64,000 nt of DNA from Massilia rubra (lineage in GTDB: Bacteria > Pseudomonadota > Gammaproteobacteria > Burkholderiales > Burkholderiaceae_D), in NCBI RefSeq assembly GCF_011682065.1, contig NZ_VUYU01000031.1:1-64000 (forward strand), written 5' to 3'. Numbering within the stretch: the stretch's first letter is position 1; every line of letters begins with the position of its first letter. Position numbers and translations under genes: made by a program. The notes under the pieces were generated by a model. It was not told the DNA's origin, searched no databases, and saw only the letters and a program-made list of their open reading frames with translations. Of the stretch, positions 26,501-33,387 are shown piece by piece.

Positions 26501-26700
26501 TGGCGCGCGTGGGCGCCGATCAGCAGCGCGCCCGCGCAGGCGGCGATGACGCCGGCCGCGCCGATCCAGTGCGCGGACGTGAGCGCAAACGTGCGTGGCG
26601 CCACCGCTTGCCGCGAACCCTGGCGCAAGTGGCGCGCGCGGCGCCATGCCGTCCGGCGTCCGGACCACGCCTGCATAACCGAATCGAGCCAGCCTGTCAT
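23503..26700 (-). CDS. Large membrane-anchored penicillin-binding transpeptidase
   Basis: A 1065-residue protein, about twice the size of usual class B PBPs. After a short cytoplasmic basic segment there is one transmembrane helix (HWIGAAGVIAACAGALLIGA). A long beta-rich periplasmic region (about 70-600) of unknown role follows, then a transpeptidase domain with all three motifs: S730-x-x-K (STFK), S815-x-N (SLN) and K993-TG (KTGTS). VILDTATGDVLAAAGAG and TPLQMALVAGAV are typical of D,D-transpeptidases. It should crosslink or modify peptidoglycan stems. The start at the second ATG of ATGATG is favoured by GCGGAG at 5 nt. It is co-oriented with the kinase/SPFH cluster downstream. Confidence 0.85.
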   Translation of the reverse strand: MTGWLDSVMQAWSGRRTAWRRARHLRQGSRQAVAPRTFALTSAHWIGAAGVIAACAGALLIGAHARHLAASSEPGAAILHDAGLPVPADALQGALPGAQFSVAPQPGIGVTSHAGGTLLVASRLRSAPPVRIDLCTHMQGPANARLLPLRIGYRFADVARWVARNDASASPVTLRNIALAGPDVAGMPQVQLSGRASADYAAPLRLEWTGAQPAMRWVGEGTLAAGGARGAVDLRREGWLVWKDAALRFQRRASNRCPQAGELLVQLFRTGDVASAAKALVVAFPADGPAVSAWFSPGRYQVPLLPRASLEDQALFQALQRHGLVRLGSGGLAELAPRDLAAWQAAGDGTRAAQLAGWPGARLDPDSLKLLKRLYRMADGDYVREQVQVFNSERRLLAWRMKPQQVGEWQASVASAPASTTASMPPAAARLFADVPQGWAPWTRVKAWPDAAAGAPARLTLALPRAAQAGQAIELMLVGRLLSVDGARLRGQPRDACSGRDCPSAGSVQSLVLDVEPGARGITLSAAPLRMAGLAGDQQYRHLRVAGGQLAWQPLAANSATARATSLASVTLADRHGTVLWSGGEPSRAALDAGLAPLLGIRAAHANSVAGMLARLPAPDGVTHQARLTLDLALQTASQQALECIGMRRGRWSGGACSGAQAVTPGRQAGLVILDTATGDVLAAAGAGGGAVTPANWNEVRDFDRANPARSPLRLPALQHDGGAHRSPGSTFKVISALGLELAARRDPQLEALLAGLPLPAINRMAHSKGFAFQTNAASYPLDTRLAHITNYKDQHLDRRAQDGRLGLSQALTYSLNTWFAWSGELSDRSLFGRPDGGAPDLQALDGGALDSVRPIVAMAHRLGFEQAARLDGGLLPPDFSWSSWDALQASAAHIDPIHTRHELRQMAIGLRMQVTPLQMALVAGAVGEGRVIAPRLLLSLDGRDALAGATPALGVRLDRVRSGMKGVVDSGTAAGAFRGAHLAAVRRGLSGKTGTSPSVVEGRDLATVWFTGWLEPGSLPGQTRRLAVAAFVSHSDATGGEHAAPIVAAVLGAMAARNPEQKGK

Positions 26701-26928
26701 CATTTCTCCGCAAATTCCGTGGCACGCCTCGCGCGTGGCCTGCCTGGCACTAGCGGGGGGCCAGCGAAACCATGCAAGCTTATCAACTGTGCAAGCTTGC
26801 CGGCCCACGTTACGGAACTTACGTTTGCCCCGGATTCTGTTTCAATTGTAAGCAGGTGAATCAATGGTCCGGAAGCGTCGGGCGCCTTGCTATATTGGAT
26901 TCATAGGAATTCACAAGGAGAAGTAAAA

Positions 26929-27801
26929 ATGAAGCGTACCCTGACCTTTGCAGCACTGATCACCCTTGGCGCCGCCGGTTTCATGCCGCTGCCGTCGGTC
27001 GCTCAAACTGACTTCCGTGTGATCATCAACACCGCCCCGCCCGCACCGCGCTTCGAAAGCGTGCCGGCGCCACGCAGCGGCTACGTGTGGGCGCCCGGTT
27101 TCTGGAACTGGGAAAACAACCGCCACGTCTGGACCGCCGGCCACTGGGAAAGCGCGCGCAGCGGCTACGAATACCGCCGTACCGAATGGATCCGCGATAA
27201 CAACAGCTATCGACTCAACCAGGGTGGCTGGCAGCAGGTGTCGCAGCAAAACTACGCGGTAGTGCGCGTCGCGCCGCCACCGCCACGTTACGAACGCATG
27301 CCGCGCCCACGCGCCGGCCATGTGTGGGTTCCCGGTCACTGGGAATGGCGCGGCAACCGCCACGCCTGGATCGGCGGCCAGTGGATGCGCGAACGCGCAG
27401 GCTATGTGTACTCGCAGCCGGCCTGGGTCCAGCGCGACGGCAACTGGTACATGGAACCGGCCCGCTGGAGCCGCCATGGCGAAGGCCGCGACCGCGACCG
27501 TGACGGTATCCCGGACCGCCTCGAAGGCCGCGACCGTGACCGTGACGGCATCCCGGACCGCCTCGAGGGCCGCGACCGTGACCGCGACGGCATCCCGGAC
27601 CGCCTGGAAGGCCGCGACCGCAACCGCGATGGGGTGCCGGACCGCCTGGAACACCGTGACCGCGACCGTGACGGCGTGCCCGACGCCTACGACCGCGATC
27701 GCGACAACGACGGTGTGCCCAACCGCGTCGACCGCGACCGCGATGGCGACGGCGTCCCGAACCGCCGCGACAGCCGTCCCGACAATCCACGCCGCGACTG
27801 A
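26929..27801 (+). CDS. YXWGXW-repeat protein with Asp-rich C-terminal repeats
   Basis: A 290-residue exported protein. ATG 26929 is 8 nt after AAGGAG, and the signal peptide ends PSVAQ. Two YXWGXW-type units follow (SGYVWAPGFWNWENNRHVW and GHVWVPGHWEWRGNRHAW). From about residue 185 to the end there are near-identical 12-residue repeats DRDRDGIPDRLEGR and variants, ending in DRDNDGVPN units. These Asp-rich D-x-D-x-D-G units resemble calcium-binding thrombospondin type-3 repeats. It is likely a periplasmic or surface protein. The repeat DNA is nearly identical between units, so copy number may vary among strains. Confidence 0.85.
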   Translation: MKRTLTFAALITLGAAGFMPLPSVAQTDFRVIINTAPPAPRFESVPAPRSGYVWAPGFWNWENNRHVWTAGHWESARSGYEYRRTEWIRDNNSYRLNQGGWQQVSQQNYAVVRVAPPPPRYERMPRPRAGHVWVPGHWEWRGNRHAWIGGQWMRERAGYVYSQPAWVQRDGNWYMEPARWSRHGEGRDRDRDGIPDRLEGRDRDRDGIPDRLEGRDRDRDGIPDRLEGRDRNRDGVPDRLEHRDRDRDGVPDAYDRDRDNDGVPNRVDRDRDGDGVPNRRDSRPDNPRRD

Positions 27802-27818
27802 TACGGTGTAGTTTCAGC

Positions 27819-27854
27819 AAGCGCCAGCCCGGCTACCCGGCTGGCGCTTTTTTC
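27819..27854. terminator. Bidirectional terminator between YXWGXW gene and ABC exporter
   Basis: AAGCGCCAGCC pairs with GGCTGGCGCTT around a 9-base loop and is followed by TTTTTT on the plus strand. It closes the YXWGXW gene; the convergent exporter gene ends at its right edge. Confidence 0.75.
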
Positions 27855-29973
27855 ATGCCTCGCCCGACGCCATGCGCGCGAGATAAGCGGCCCTGCCCTC
27901 TTCCCCGCGCAGGTCGCAGGCCACCTTGCCCTCTTCGAGCACGATGATGCGCCCGGCCGACAGGATCGTTTCGCGCCGGTGCGCGACGATGATGCGGGTC
28001 ATCGGCAAGGCGCCGATGGCGGCGTTGACAGCCTGCTCGCGCTGCACATCCAGATGGCTGGTCGCTTCATCGAGCAACAGCAGGACCGGTTCGCGGTACA
28101 GCGCGCGCGCGATCAGGATGCGCTGTTTCTGCCCGCCCGACAAGACCGTGCCCATGTCGCCGATCAGCGTATGAAAACCCATCGGCATCGCGTTCACGTC
28201 GTCCTCCACGGCGGCGCGGCGCGCGCATTCGCGGATCCGTTCCATCGACGGCGCATCGGCAAAGAAGCTGATGTTGTCGGCGATCGAGCCGGCGAACAGC
28301 TGGTCGTCCTGCATCACCACGCCGATCTGGGCGCGGTATTCGCCCAGGCCGCTCCGGTTGAGCGCACGGCCGTCGACTTCGATGTCGCCCGCTACCGGCT
28401 CGAGCAAACTGGCCAACAGGCGCAGCAAGGTCGTCTTGCCGCAGCCGGACGGGCCGACAATGGCCACCGATTCGCCGGCCGCGATCTCCAGGTCGATCCC
28501 ATCGAGCACCCAGGGATCGCCCGCGCCGTAGCGAAAGCGCAGATCGCGCAGGCGGATCGCCATCGGTTTGCTGTCCTGGTTCGACGGCAGCGGAAGGTGG
28601 CACACTTCCGGCGGCGTGAGCGCAATATCGGCCAGCCGTTCGGCGTGCAGGCGCAGCATGAACAGGTCGAGCGCCTTGTTGATCAAGGCGCTCACGCGCC
28701 CCATGAACTGGTCCTTGTAGCTGATAAAAGCGAGCAGCATCCCGACCGAGAAGGTATTGTCCAGCACGCGCTCGGCCCCCAGCCACACCACCAGGATCGC
28801 GATAATGCCGATCAGGAGCGAGTTCACGGTGCGGAACATCAGCCCCAGTTTTTGCGTGGTCACCTGGCGGTTCACGGTTTCCACCAGCAGGTTGAGCCAG
28901 TGGGCCTGGCGCGAGGCCTGCGCATTGAACAGTTTAATGGTGCGCATGCCGCGCAGGGTTTCGAGAAAGTGGCTGTCGCGCTTCGCGCCCCACACGATCG
29001 CTTCGACCGAGGCATCGCGCAGCGCCGTGTACGACGCGGCGCGCACCAGCGCATACAGCACGCTCCCCGCCACCACCAGCATGGTCAGTTGGGGCGCGTA
29101 GAACAGCATCACGCACAGGGTGATGGCCGCCATCAGGCCGTCGAGCAGGATTTCGACCATGTCGGTGGTGATCGCTTGCAGGATCACTTCCTGGGAGCCG
29201 AAGCGCGACATGATGTCGCCCAGGTGGCCGAACAGGCTGGCGCGCCCGGCCACCTTGATGGTGCTGGAAATGGCGATCAGGGTGGCGCCGCGCGCCGCCG
29301 TCACCGCCACCCGGATGATCAGCAAAAAAGCAAACCCCAACGAGAGCGTCAGCAGCAGGTCACGGTCGGCGCTGACCAGCGCTTCGTCGACCACCCACTG
29401 CATGAAGAACGGGCTGACCACGGCCAGCACCTCGATCGCCAGCGCCATGGCGGCCAGTGCGAACAGCGACTGCTTGACGCCCGTCATGCGCCCGAGCAGC
29501 GCGGCGAGGCGCACACGCGGGCGCGCCTGTCCCGACTCGAAAGCGGCGGTGGGACTCAGTTCCAGCGCCACCCCGGTAAAGTGTTTCAGCACGGCGGCGC
29601 GCGGCAAGCGGCGCACGCCGACCGCCGGATCGTGGATCACGACGCCCTTGGCGCTCACCTGTTTCAGGACCACGAAGTGGTTCAGGTCCCAGTGCAGGAT
29701 ACAGGGCGTGGCCAGCATCTCCAGTTCTTCGGGTTCGAGCCGCAGTGGCCGCGAGGCCAGTCCCAGGTGCACGCCGATGCTGACCAGGTCCTTGAGCGTG
29801 GCGCCGCGCAGCGACATGCCGAAGCGGCGCCGCAGGTGCGCCAGGTCGCTGCCGTTGCCATGGTATGCGGCGATCATCGCCAGGCAGGCCAGAGCGCATT
29901 CGGCCGCTTCGGTTTGCAGGATCGACGGCAGGCGCACGCCCAGGCCGGCGGCGGCGTCAAGTGGTTTGCTCAT
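27853..29973 (-). CDS. C39-peptidase ABC exporter (double-glycine peptide processing and export)
   Basis: A 706-residue three-domain exporter. The N-terminal C39 peptidase has Gln20, Cys26 (TEAAECALACLAMIAAYHG), His99 (NHFVVL) and Asp115 (HDPAVG), all in place. A six-helix ABC membrane domain follows (about 165-460), then the ATPase with Walker A GPSGCGKTT, signature LSGGQKQR, Walker B VLLLLDEATSHLD and switch His in IVAHRRET. Such proteins cut GG-leader peptides and pump the core across the inner membrane. ATG 29973 overlaps the adaptor stop (ATGA). The substrate is very probably the peptide at 32310-32498, the only GG-leader peptide seen in the window. Confidence 0.93.
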   Translation of the reverse strand: MSKPLDAAAGLGVRLPSILQTEAAECALACLAMIAAYHGNGSDLAHLRRRFGMSLRGATLKDLVSIGVHLGLASRPLRLEPEELEMLATPCILHWDLNHFVVLKQVSAKGVVIHDPAVGVRRLPRAAVLKHFTGVALELSPTAAFESGQARPRVRLAALLGRMTGVKQSLFALAAMALAIEVLAVVSPFFMQWVVDEALVSADRDLLLTLSLGFAFLLIIRVAVTAARGATLIAISSTIKVAGRASLFGHLGDIMSRFGSQEVILQAITTDMVEILLDGLMAAITLCVMLFYAPQLTMLVVAGSVLYALVRAASYTALRDASVEAIVWGAKRDSHFLETLRGMRTIKLFNAQASRQAHWLNLLVETVNRQVTTQKLGLMFRTVNSLLIGIIAILVVWLGAERVLDNTFSVGMLLAFISYKDQFMGRVSALINKALDLFMLRLHAERLADIALTPPEVCHLPLPSNQDSKPMAIRLRDLRFRYGAGDPWVLDGIDLEIAAGESVAIVGPSGCGKTTLLRLLASLLEPVAGDIEVDGRALNRSGLGEYRAQIGVVMQDDQLFAGSIADNISFFADAPSMERIRECARRAAVEDDVNAMPMGFHTLIGDMGTVLSGGQKQRILIARALYREPVLLLLDEATSHLDVQREQAVNAAIGALPMTRIIVAHRRETILSAGRIIVLEEGKVACDLRGEEGRAAYLARMASGEA

Positions 29974-31270
29974 CGCCCCAGTCTCCCGGTGATGGTGTAG
30001 ACCGGATCGAGCACCCATTCGTACAAACGGCGGCGCTCGAGCAAAATATCGGCGTCGACCTGCATGCCGGGGGCAAGCGGCACGCGAGCGCCGTAGGCCG
30101 TTACATCCTGGCGCGCCAGCGTGACGGTGATGCGGTACAGCGCTTCGCCGGCCTTGCCGTCGCCCGCCACCGCCCCGAACTGGGCCGGCAGCTCGGCCGG
30201 CTCGATGCCGGTGCGCGACATGCTCTTGATGGCGCCGGTGTAGTGCCCGAATTTTTGATACGGATAGGCCAGGTAGCGCAGCTGGACCTGCTGCCGCGCC
30301 CGCACGAAGCCGATGGCCCGGCTCGACGCGTACAGGTGCGCCTCCAGGGTGGCGCCGCGCGGCACGATGCTCAGCACCGGCGTGCCGGTGTTCACCGCCG
30401 CCCCGCGCGAGGTATGGATCGCGGTCACGGTGCCGGCCTGCGGGGCCGTGATGAGCAGTTCACGCTTGGCCGCCACCTCGGCCAGTTCGCGGTCGATGGC
30501 GCTGGTGTTGCGCGCCACCAGCGCGTTTTGCGTGGCCAGCTTGAGCGGCATGTCGTTCAGTTCCGCCTCCAGCGCCATGCGTTCGCGCCCGAGCGAGGAC
30601 AAGGCGCGCTCCAGCGAACGCAGCTTGCCCGCCTGGTCGAGCGTGGCTTCGGCCGTGTTCTGCACCTGCTGCGCCGAGATGAAGCCGCGCGCCTTGAGTT
30701 CTTCGAGCCGCTTTTCGGAGGTGCGGGCCAGGGCCACGCGGCGTTTTTGCAGGGCGATTTCCTGCACCATGTTCTCTTGCTCGGCGCGCGCGGCGGCGAT
30801 ACGGTCGACCAGCATGGCGCGCTGCTGTTCGAACGACTGGGTCGCGCGCGCCTGTTCGGCGCCCAGGCTGGCGCGCTGCGCCCGCAGTTCCTGCGCCGCC
30901 TGGGCGTTGGTCTCGCCCACGGCCACGCTGCGTTCCTCGCCCGACAGCGCAACGAGCGCCTGGCCGGCGGCGACCACGTCGCCTTCGCGCACCATCAACT
31001 TGGTGGCCACGCCCACGCGCGGCGAAAACACGCGGATCATGCCCTGCTCCGGCACCAGCCAGCCACGCGCGCCTTGCGCGTGTAGCTGGCCATGAACAGC
31101 GTGGCCGTGATGGCGGCGACGATCAAGAGCGAGGCGCAAGCGTACCAGCGGTGCGACAGGCGCGGGCGAATGGCGACCGTGCCGAGCCAGCGCGTTTGCT
31201 GTTCACTGAGCACCTGCGGCCGGAACAGCGGCTGCCCGGCCTCACTCTTCGATGAAGTAGTCGCGGACAT
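29970..31270 (-). pseudogene. HlyD-family adaptor of the peptide exporter, interrupted by a one-base frameshift
   Basis: Membrane-fusion adaptor for the C39 exporter. The N-terminal part starts at ATG 31270 (MSATTSSKSEAGQPLFRPQ), includes the membrane helix (CASLLIVAAITATLFMA) and reads to RKARVAGW before a premature stop at 31037. The rest (LVPEQGMIRVFSPRVGVATK to the end at 29970: lipoyl/barrel and long coiled coil) is in another frame. Relatives have a continuous RKARVAG-LVP-QG stretch, so one C appears to be missing near 31057-31060. If the sequence is right, the adaptor is broken or needs frameshifting; a sequencing error is equally possible. The 5' end overlaps the upstream gene by 29 bp. 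Confidence 0.8.
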
Positions 31271-32195
31271 CGTAACTGACCTCGATCATGCGGGCGATTT
31301 TTTTGATGCGCAGCACTTTGCCGATGCGCGGATTGGCAAAGTCGCGCATCAACGGCGGGCGCGGCGCGTTGAAGAAGTAGCCGGGATCCTGGGCGACGAT
31401 CGACTTGGCCACCAGATCGAGTTCGTCGCGCGAACTGACGGTCTGGATCACGCATGGCGCGTGGGTGACGCCCAGTTCGAGCAAGGCGCAGGTGCGGTGG
31501 TAGCCGTTGTTGAGGACCAGCCGGCCGCTGTCGTCGTCGCACACGGCGTTGAGGATGTTGGCGCTGTAGCCGACCACCAGGCCGAGCACGCCGGCAACCA
31601 TGCCGGAAGCGCGGTAGTCGTTCAGTTGATCGGGGCGCAGCAGCACCGGTTCGTGAAAGCGGAAATCGGTGGAGTCGGAGCGGAACACGTAGCGCTTCGA
31701 GCCAGCCTCGCGGATCTGGACCGGCGCGCGCGCCTCGTCGGGCGGGAAGCAAAAATTGAACAGCGCGGCCGCATCGGGATTCGGCCCCAACTGCGCCTTG
31801 AGCTGGTCCACAAAGGTGCGCGTGACGTGGTTCTGGCATACCACCATGCGCCCCAGTTCGACCATGGCGATGCGGGTCGGCAGGCTGTTGAAGGTGCGCG
31901 CGTACTGCGAACCGGCGCATACCTGCGCGGCCAGCGGCGCCATTGCGGCAGGCAGCGCGGCGCAGTCCAGATCGTCGGCAATGCCGGCCTCGGTTTTTGC
32001 CAGTTCTTCGTAATACAGGTTGGCCGCGCTCCATTCGCGGATCAGCGCGGGACGAATGGCCTCGATCGACTCGGCGCACAGGTCGTCGGCGAAATCGAGA
32101 TATTTTTGCAGCGGCGCCTGGCCGAGCAGCCACAGTTCTTCGTGGGTCGGCCGCGCCAGCGCGGCCTCGGGTGCCGGGATGTCGGAATCGTGCAT
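31242..32195 (-). CDS. ParB-like protein in the peptide locus, possible maturation or regulatory factor
   Basis: A 317-residue protein. The C-terminal half contains LVLNNGYHRTCALLELGV followed by THAPCVIQTV, the signature of the ParB/sulfiredoxin-like fold, in which such a loop binds a nucleotide. The N-terminal 190 residues are helical (WLLGQAPLQKYLDFADD) and unassigned. ATG 32195 follows GAGG. It lies between the GG-leader peptide gene (114 bp upstream) and the exporter genes, and overlaps the adaptor gene, so it belongs to the same operon. The role is unknown: it could modify the Ser/Lys-rich core, confer immunity, or regulate. Confidence 0.65.
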   Translation of the reverse strand: MHDSDIPAPEAALARPTHEELWLLGQAPLQKYLDFADDLCAESIEAIRPALIREWSAANLYYEELAKTEAGIADDLDCAALPAAMAPLAAQVCAGSQYARTFNSLPTRIAMVELGRMVVCQNHVTRTFVDQLKAQLGPNPDAAALFNFCFPPDEARAPVQIREAGSKRYVFRSDSTDFRFHEPVLLRPDQLNDYRASGMVAGVLGLVVGYSANILNAVCDDDSGRLVLNNGYHRTCALLELGVTHAPCVIQTVSSRDELDLVAKSIVAQDPGYFFNAPRPPLMRDFANPRIGKVLRIKKIARMIEVSYDVRDYFIEE

Positions 32196-32224
32196 TTTGC
32201 AACCTCACTGGAGAATTCAGGCCA

Positions 32225-32275
32225 CCGCCGCGTCCGGCGGCGGACTGAAGAAGTAGTTCCGCCAACTAACGGAAC
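32225..32275 (-). other. Two hairpins between peptide gene and ParB-like gene
   Basis: The 114-bp spacer holds two stems: GTTCCG/CGGAAC (32256-32275) and CCGCCGC/GCGGCGG (32225-32243). Neither has a T tract. Stems in this position often stabilise a peptide mRNA and reduce read-through to the export genes; that role is inferred. Confidence 0.45.
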
Positions 32276-32309
32276 AATTGCACGGCAATACGCTTAAGCA
32301 AGAAACGCT

Positions 32310-32498
32310 TTACAGCAGCCATCCGAGCAGGCCGCCACGGCCGCGGCTGTGCGACTTGCTGCCGCAACCACGGCTTTTGCTCTTGCTTTTGCTCTTGCAA
32401 CGGCTCTTGCTCTTGCTCTTGCTGTGGCATTTGGTGTGGCAATCGGATTTGCCGCCGCCGTACACATGTTGCAGTTCAGTGCTGGTCAAGTTACGCAT
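32310..32498 (-). CDS. Double-glycine-leader peptide precursor, Lys/Ser-rich with four Cys
   Basis: A 62-residue precursor. ATG 32498 is 6 nt after AAGGAG. The leader MRNLTSTELQHVYGGG matches the GG-type leader consensus (LS-x2-EL-x2-V-x-GG), with cleavage expected after Gly15 or Gly16. The core begins KSDCHTKCHSKSKSKSR, repeats (Lys-Ser)n, has Cys at 20, 24, 34 and 45, and ends in a hydrophobic GGLLGWLL tail. With 10 Lys and 4 Arg it is very cationic. It is followed by a ParB-like protein, HlyD adaptor and C39 exporter. It resembles no bacteriocin family I know; two disulfides or Ser/Cys modifications are possible. Confidence 0.85.
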   Translation of the reverse strand: MRNLTSTELQHVYGGGKSDCHTKCHSKSKSKSRCKSKSKSKSRGCGSKSHSRGRGGLLGWLL

Positions 32499-32528
32499 GA
32501 TGTTCTCCTTGAATAATTGAAACTGGTT

Positions 32529-32545
32529 GAGTGGCAATTCCACTC
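32529..32545. promoter_or_regulatory. Inverted repeat upstream of the peptide gene
   Basis: GAGTGG-CAATT-CCACTC is a perfect 6-bp-arm inverted repeat about 30 bp upstream of the peptide start codon, within the probable 5' leader. It could be an operator or an RNA hairpin. The promoter itself is not clear. Confidence 0.35.
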
Positions 32546-32687
32546 ACCTCGTGCAGACCGCTAAGGGCCATACTAGGCATTGACGGGCTCGGCAGTTTGA
32601 TGCGCCACAATCGTGCTGATGAGGGCTTCCAACCGTCGCAAGCGCATCATTTGGGCAACAAATTGCCGTTACGGTTATGCTGTCGCC

Positions 32688-33362
32688 ATGACCGAACTCA
32701 CCCATTTGCTGGCGGCGGCCTTCAAGTCCGAACGCAGCGCCAGCCGCAAGCTCGCCGCCCGCACCGGCATCGGCGAAGAACAAGCCTTGCGCACCACGCT
32801 CGAACAACGCGCCGGCGCGCACGGCCTGGCGCACCTGCTCGAGCAACGCGCCGCGCTGGCGGCGACCGAAACGGCGCGCCTGGCCGCGCGCGACGCCAGG
32901 CGCGCACTGGCGCGCAGCGCCACCACCGGCAAACACGATGGCCCGCCGTGCGCCTGGCGCGCCTGGTTCGACGGCTCGGCGCACCCCAATCCGGGACGCT
33001 GCGGCATCGGCGCCCTGCTCACCGGCCCGGCCGCGGAAAAAATCGAGATCTCCCGCCCGGCCGGCTACGGCAACAGCAGTGAAGCGGAATACCTGGCGCT
33101 GATCGCGGTGCTCGAAGCGGCGGTCGCCATCGGCGCGCGCGGCTTGAGCGTGCATGGCGACAGCCGCGTCGTGATCGACGATGTGAATGGCCCGGCGTCG
33201 GCCGGCGCGCCATCGCTGCGCGAGTACCGCGCGCGCGCGCAGGCGCTGCTGGCGCGGATCGACGACGCCTGCGTGCGCTGGCTGCCGCGCCACAAGAACC
33301 AGGCCGCCGACGCCCTCTCGCAGCGCGCCGTGGCCGCGTTCGAACCAGCGGACATGGCATAA
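32688..33362 (+). CDS. RNase HI family protein
   Basis: A 224-residue protein. An N-terminal helical extension (about 1-85, Ala/Arg/Glu-rich) precedes an RNase HI domain with the four acidic residues: Asp in WFDGSAHPNPGRCGIGALL, Glu in NSSEAEYLALIAVLEAA, Asp in VHGDSRVVIDDV and Asp in RHKNQAADALS. It should cut the RNA strand of RNA-DNA hybrids, although many such extended homologues are untested. ATG 32688 lacks a strong ribosome-binding site. It is divergent from the peptide gene and 25 bp upstream of the HD gene, probably in one operon with it. Confidence 0.9.
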   Translation: MTELTHLLAAAFKSERSASRKLAARTGIGEEQALRTTLEQRAGAHGLAHLLEQRAALAATETARLAARDARRALARSATTGKHDGPPCAWRAWFDGSAHPNPGRCGIGALLTGPAAEKIEISRPAGYGNSSEAEYLALIAVLEAAVAIGARGLSVHGDSRVVIDDVNGPASAGAPSLREYRARAQALLARIDDACVRWLPRHKNQAADALSQRAVAAFEPADMA

Positions 33363-33387
33363 TCGCTCCCCCTACCCGGAGCATGCA

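Noticed and set aside
27979-30000. 673-codon plus-strand frame opposite the ABC exporter
   Set aside because: Shadow of the exporter; low-complexity His/Gln/Arg composition with no domain.
32340-32430. Repeated CTTGCT/CTTTTG units as an independent DNA repeat
   Set aside because: They encode the Lys-Ser runs of the peptide core in frame, behind a good start and leader.
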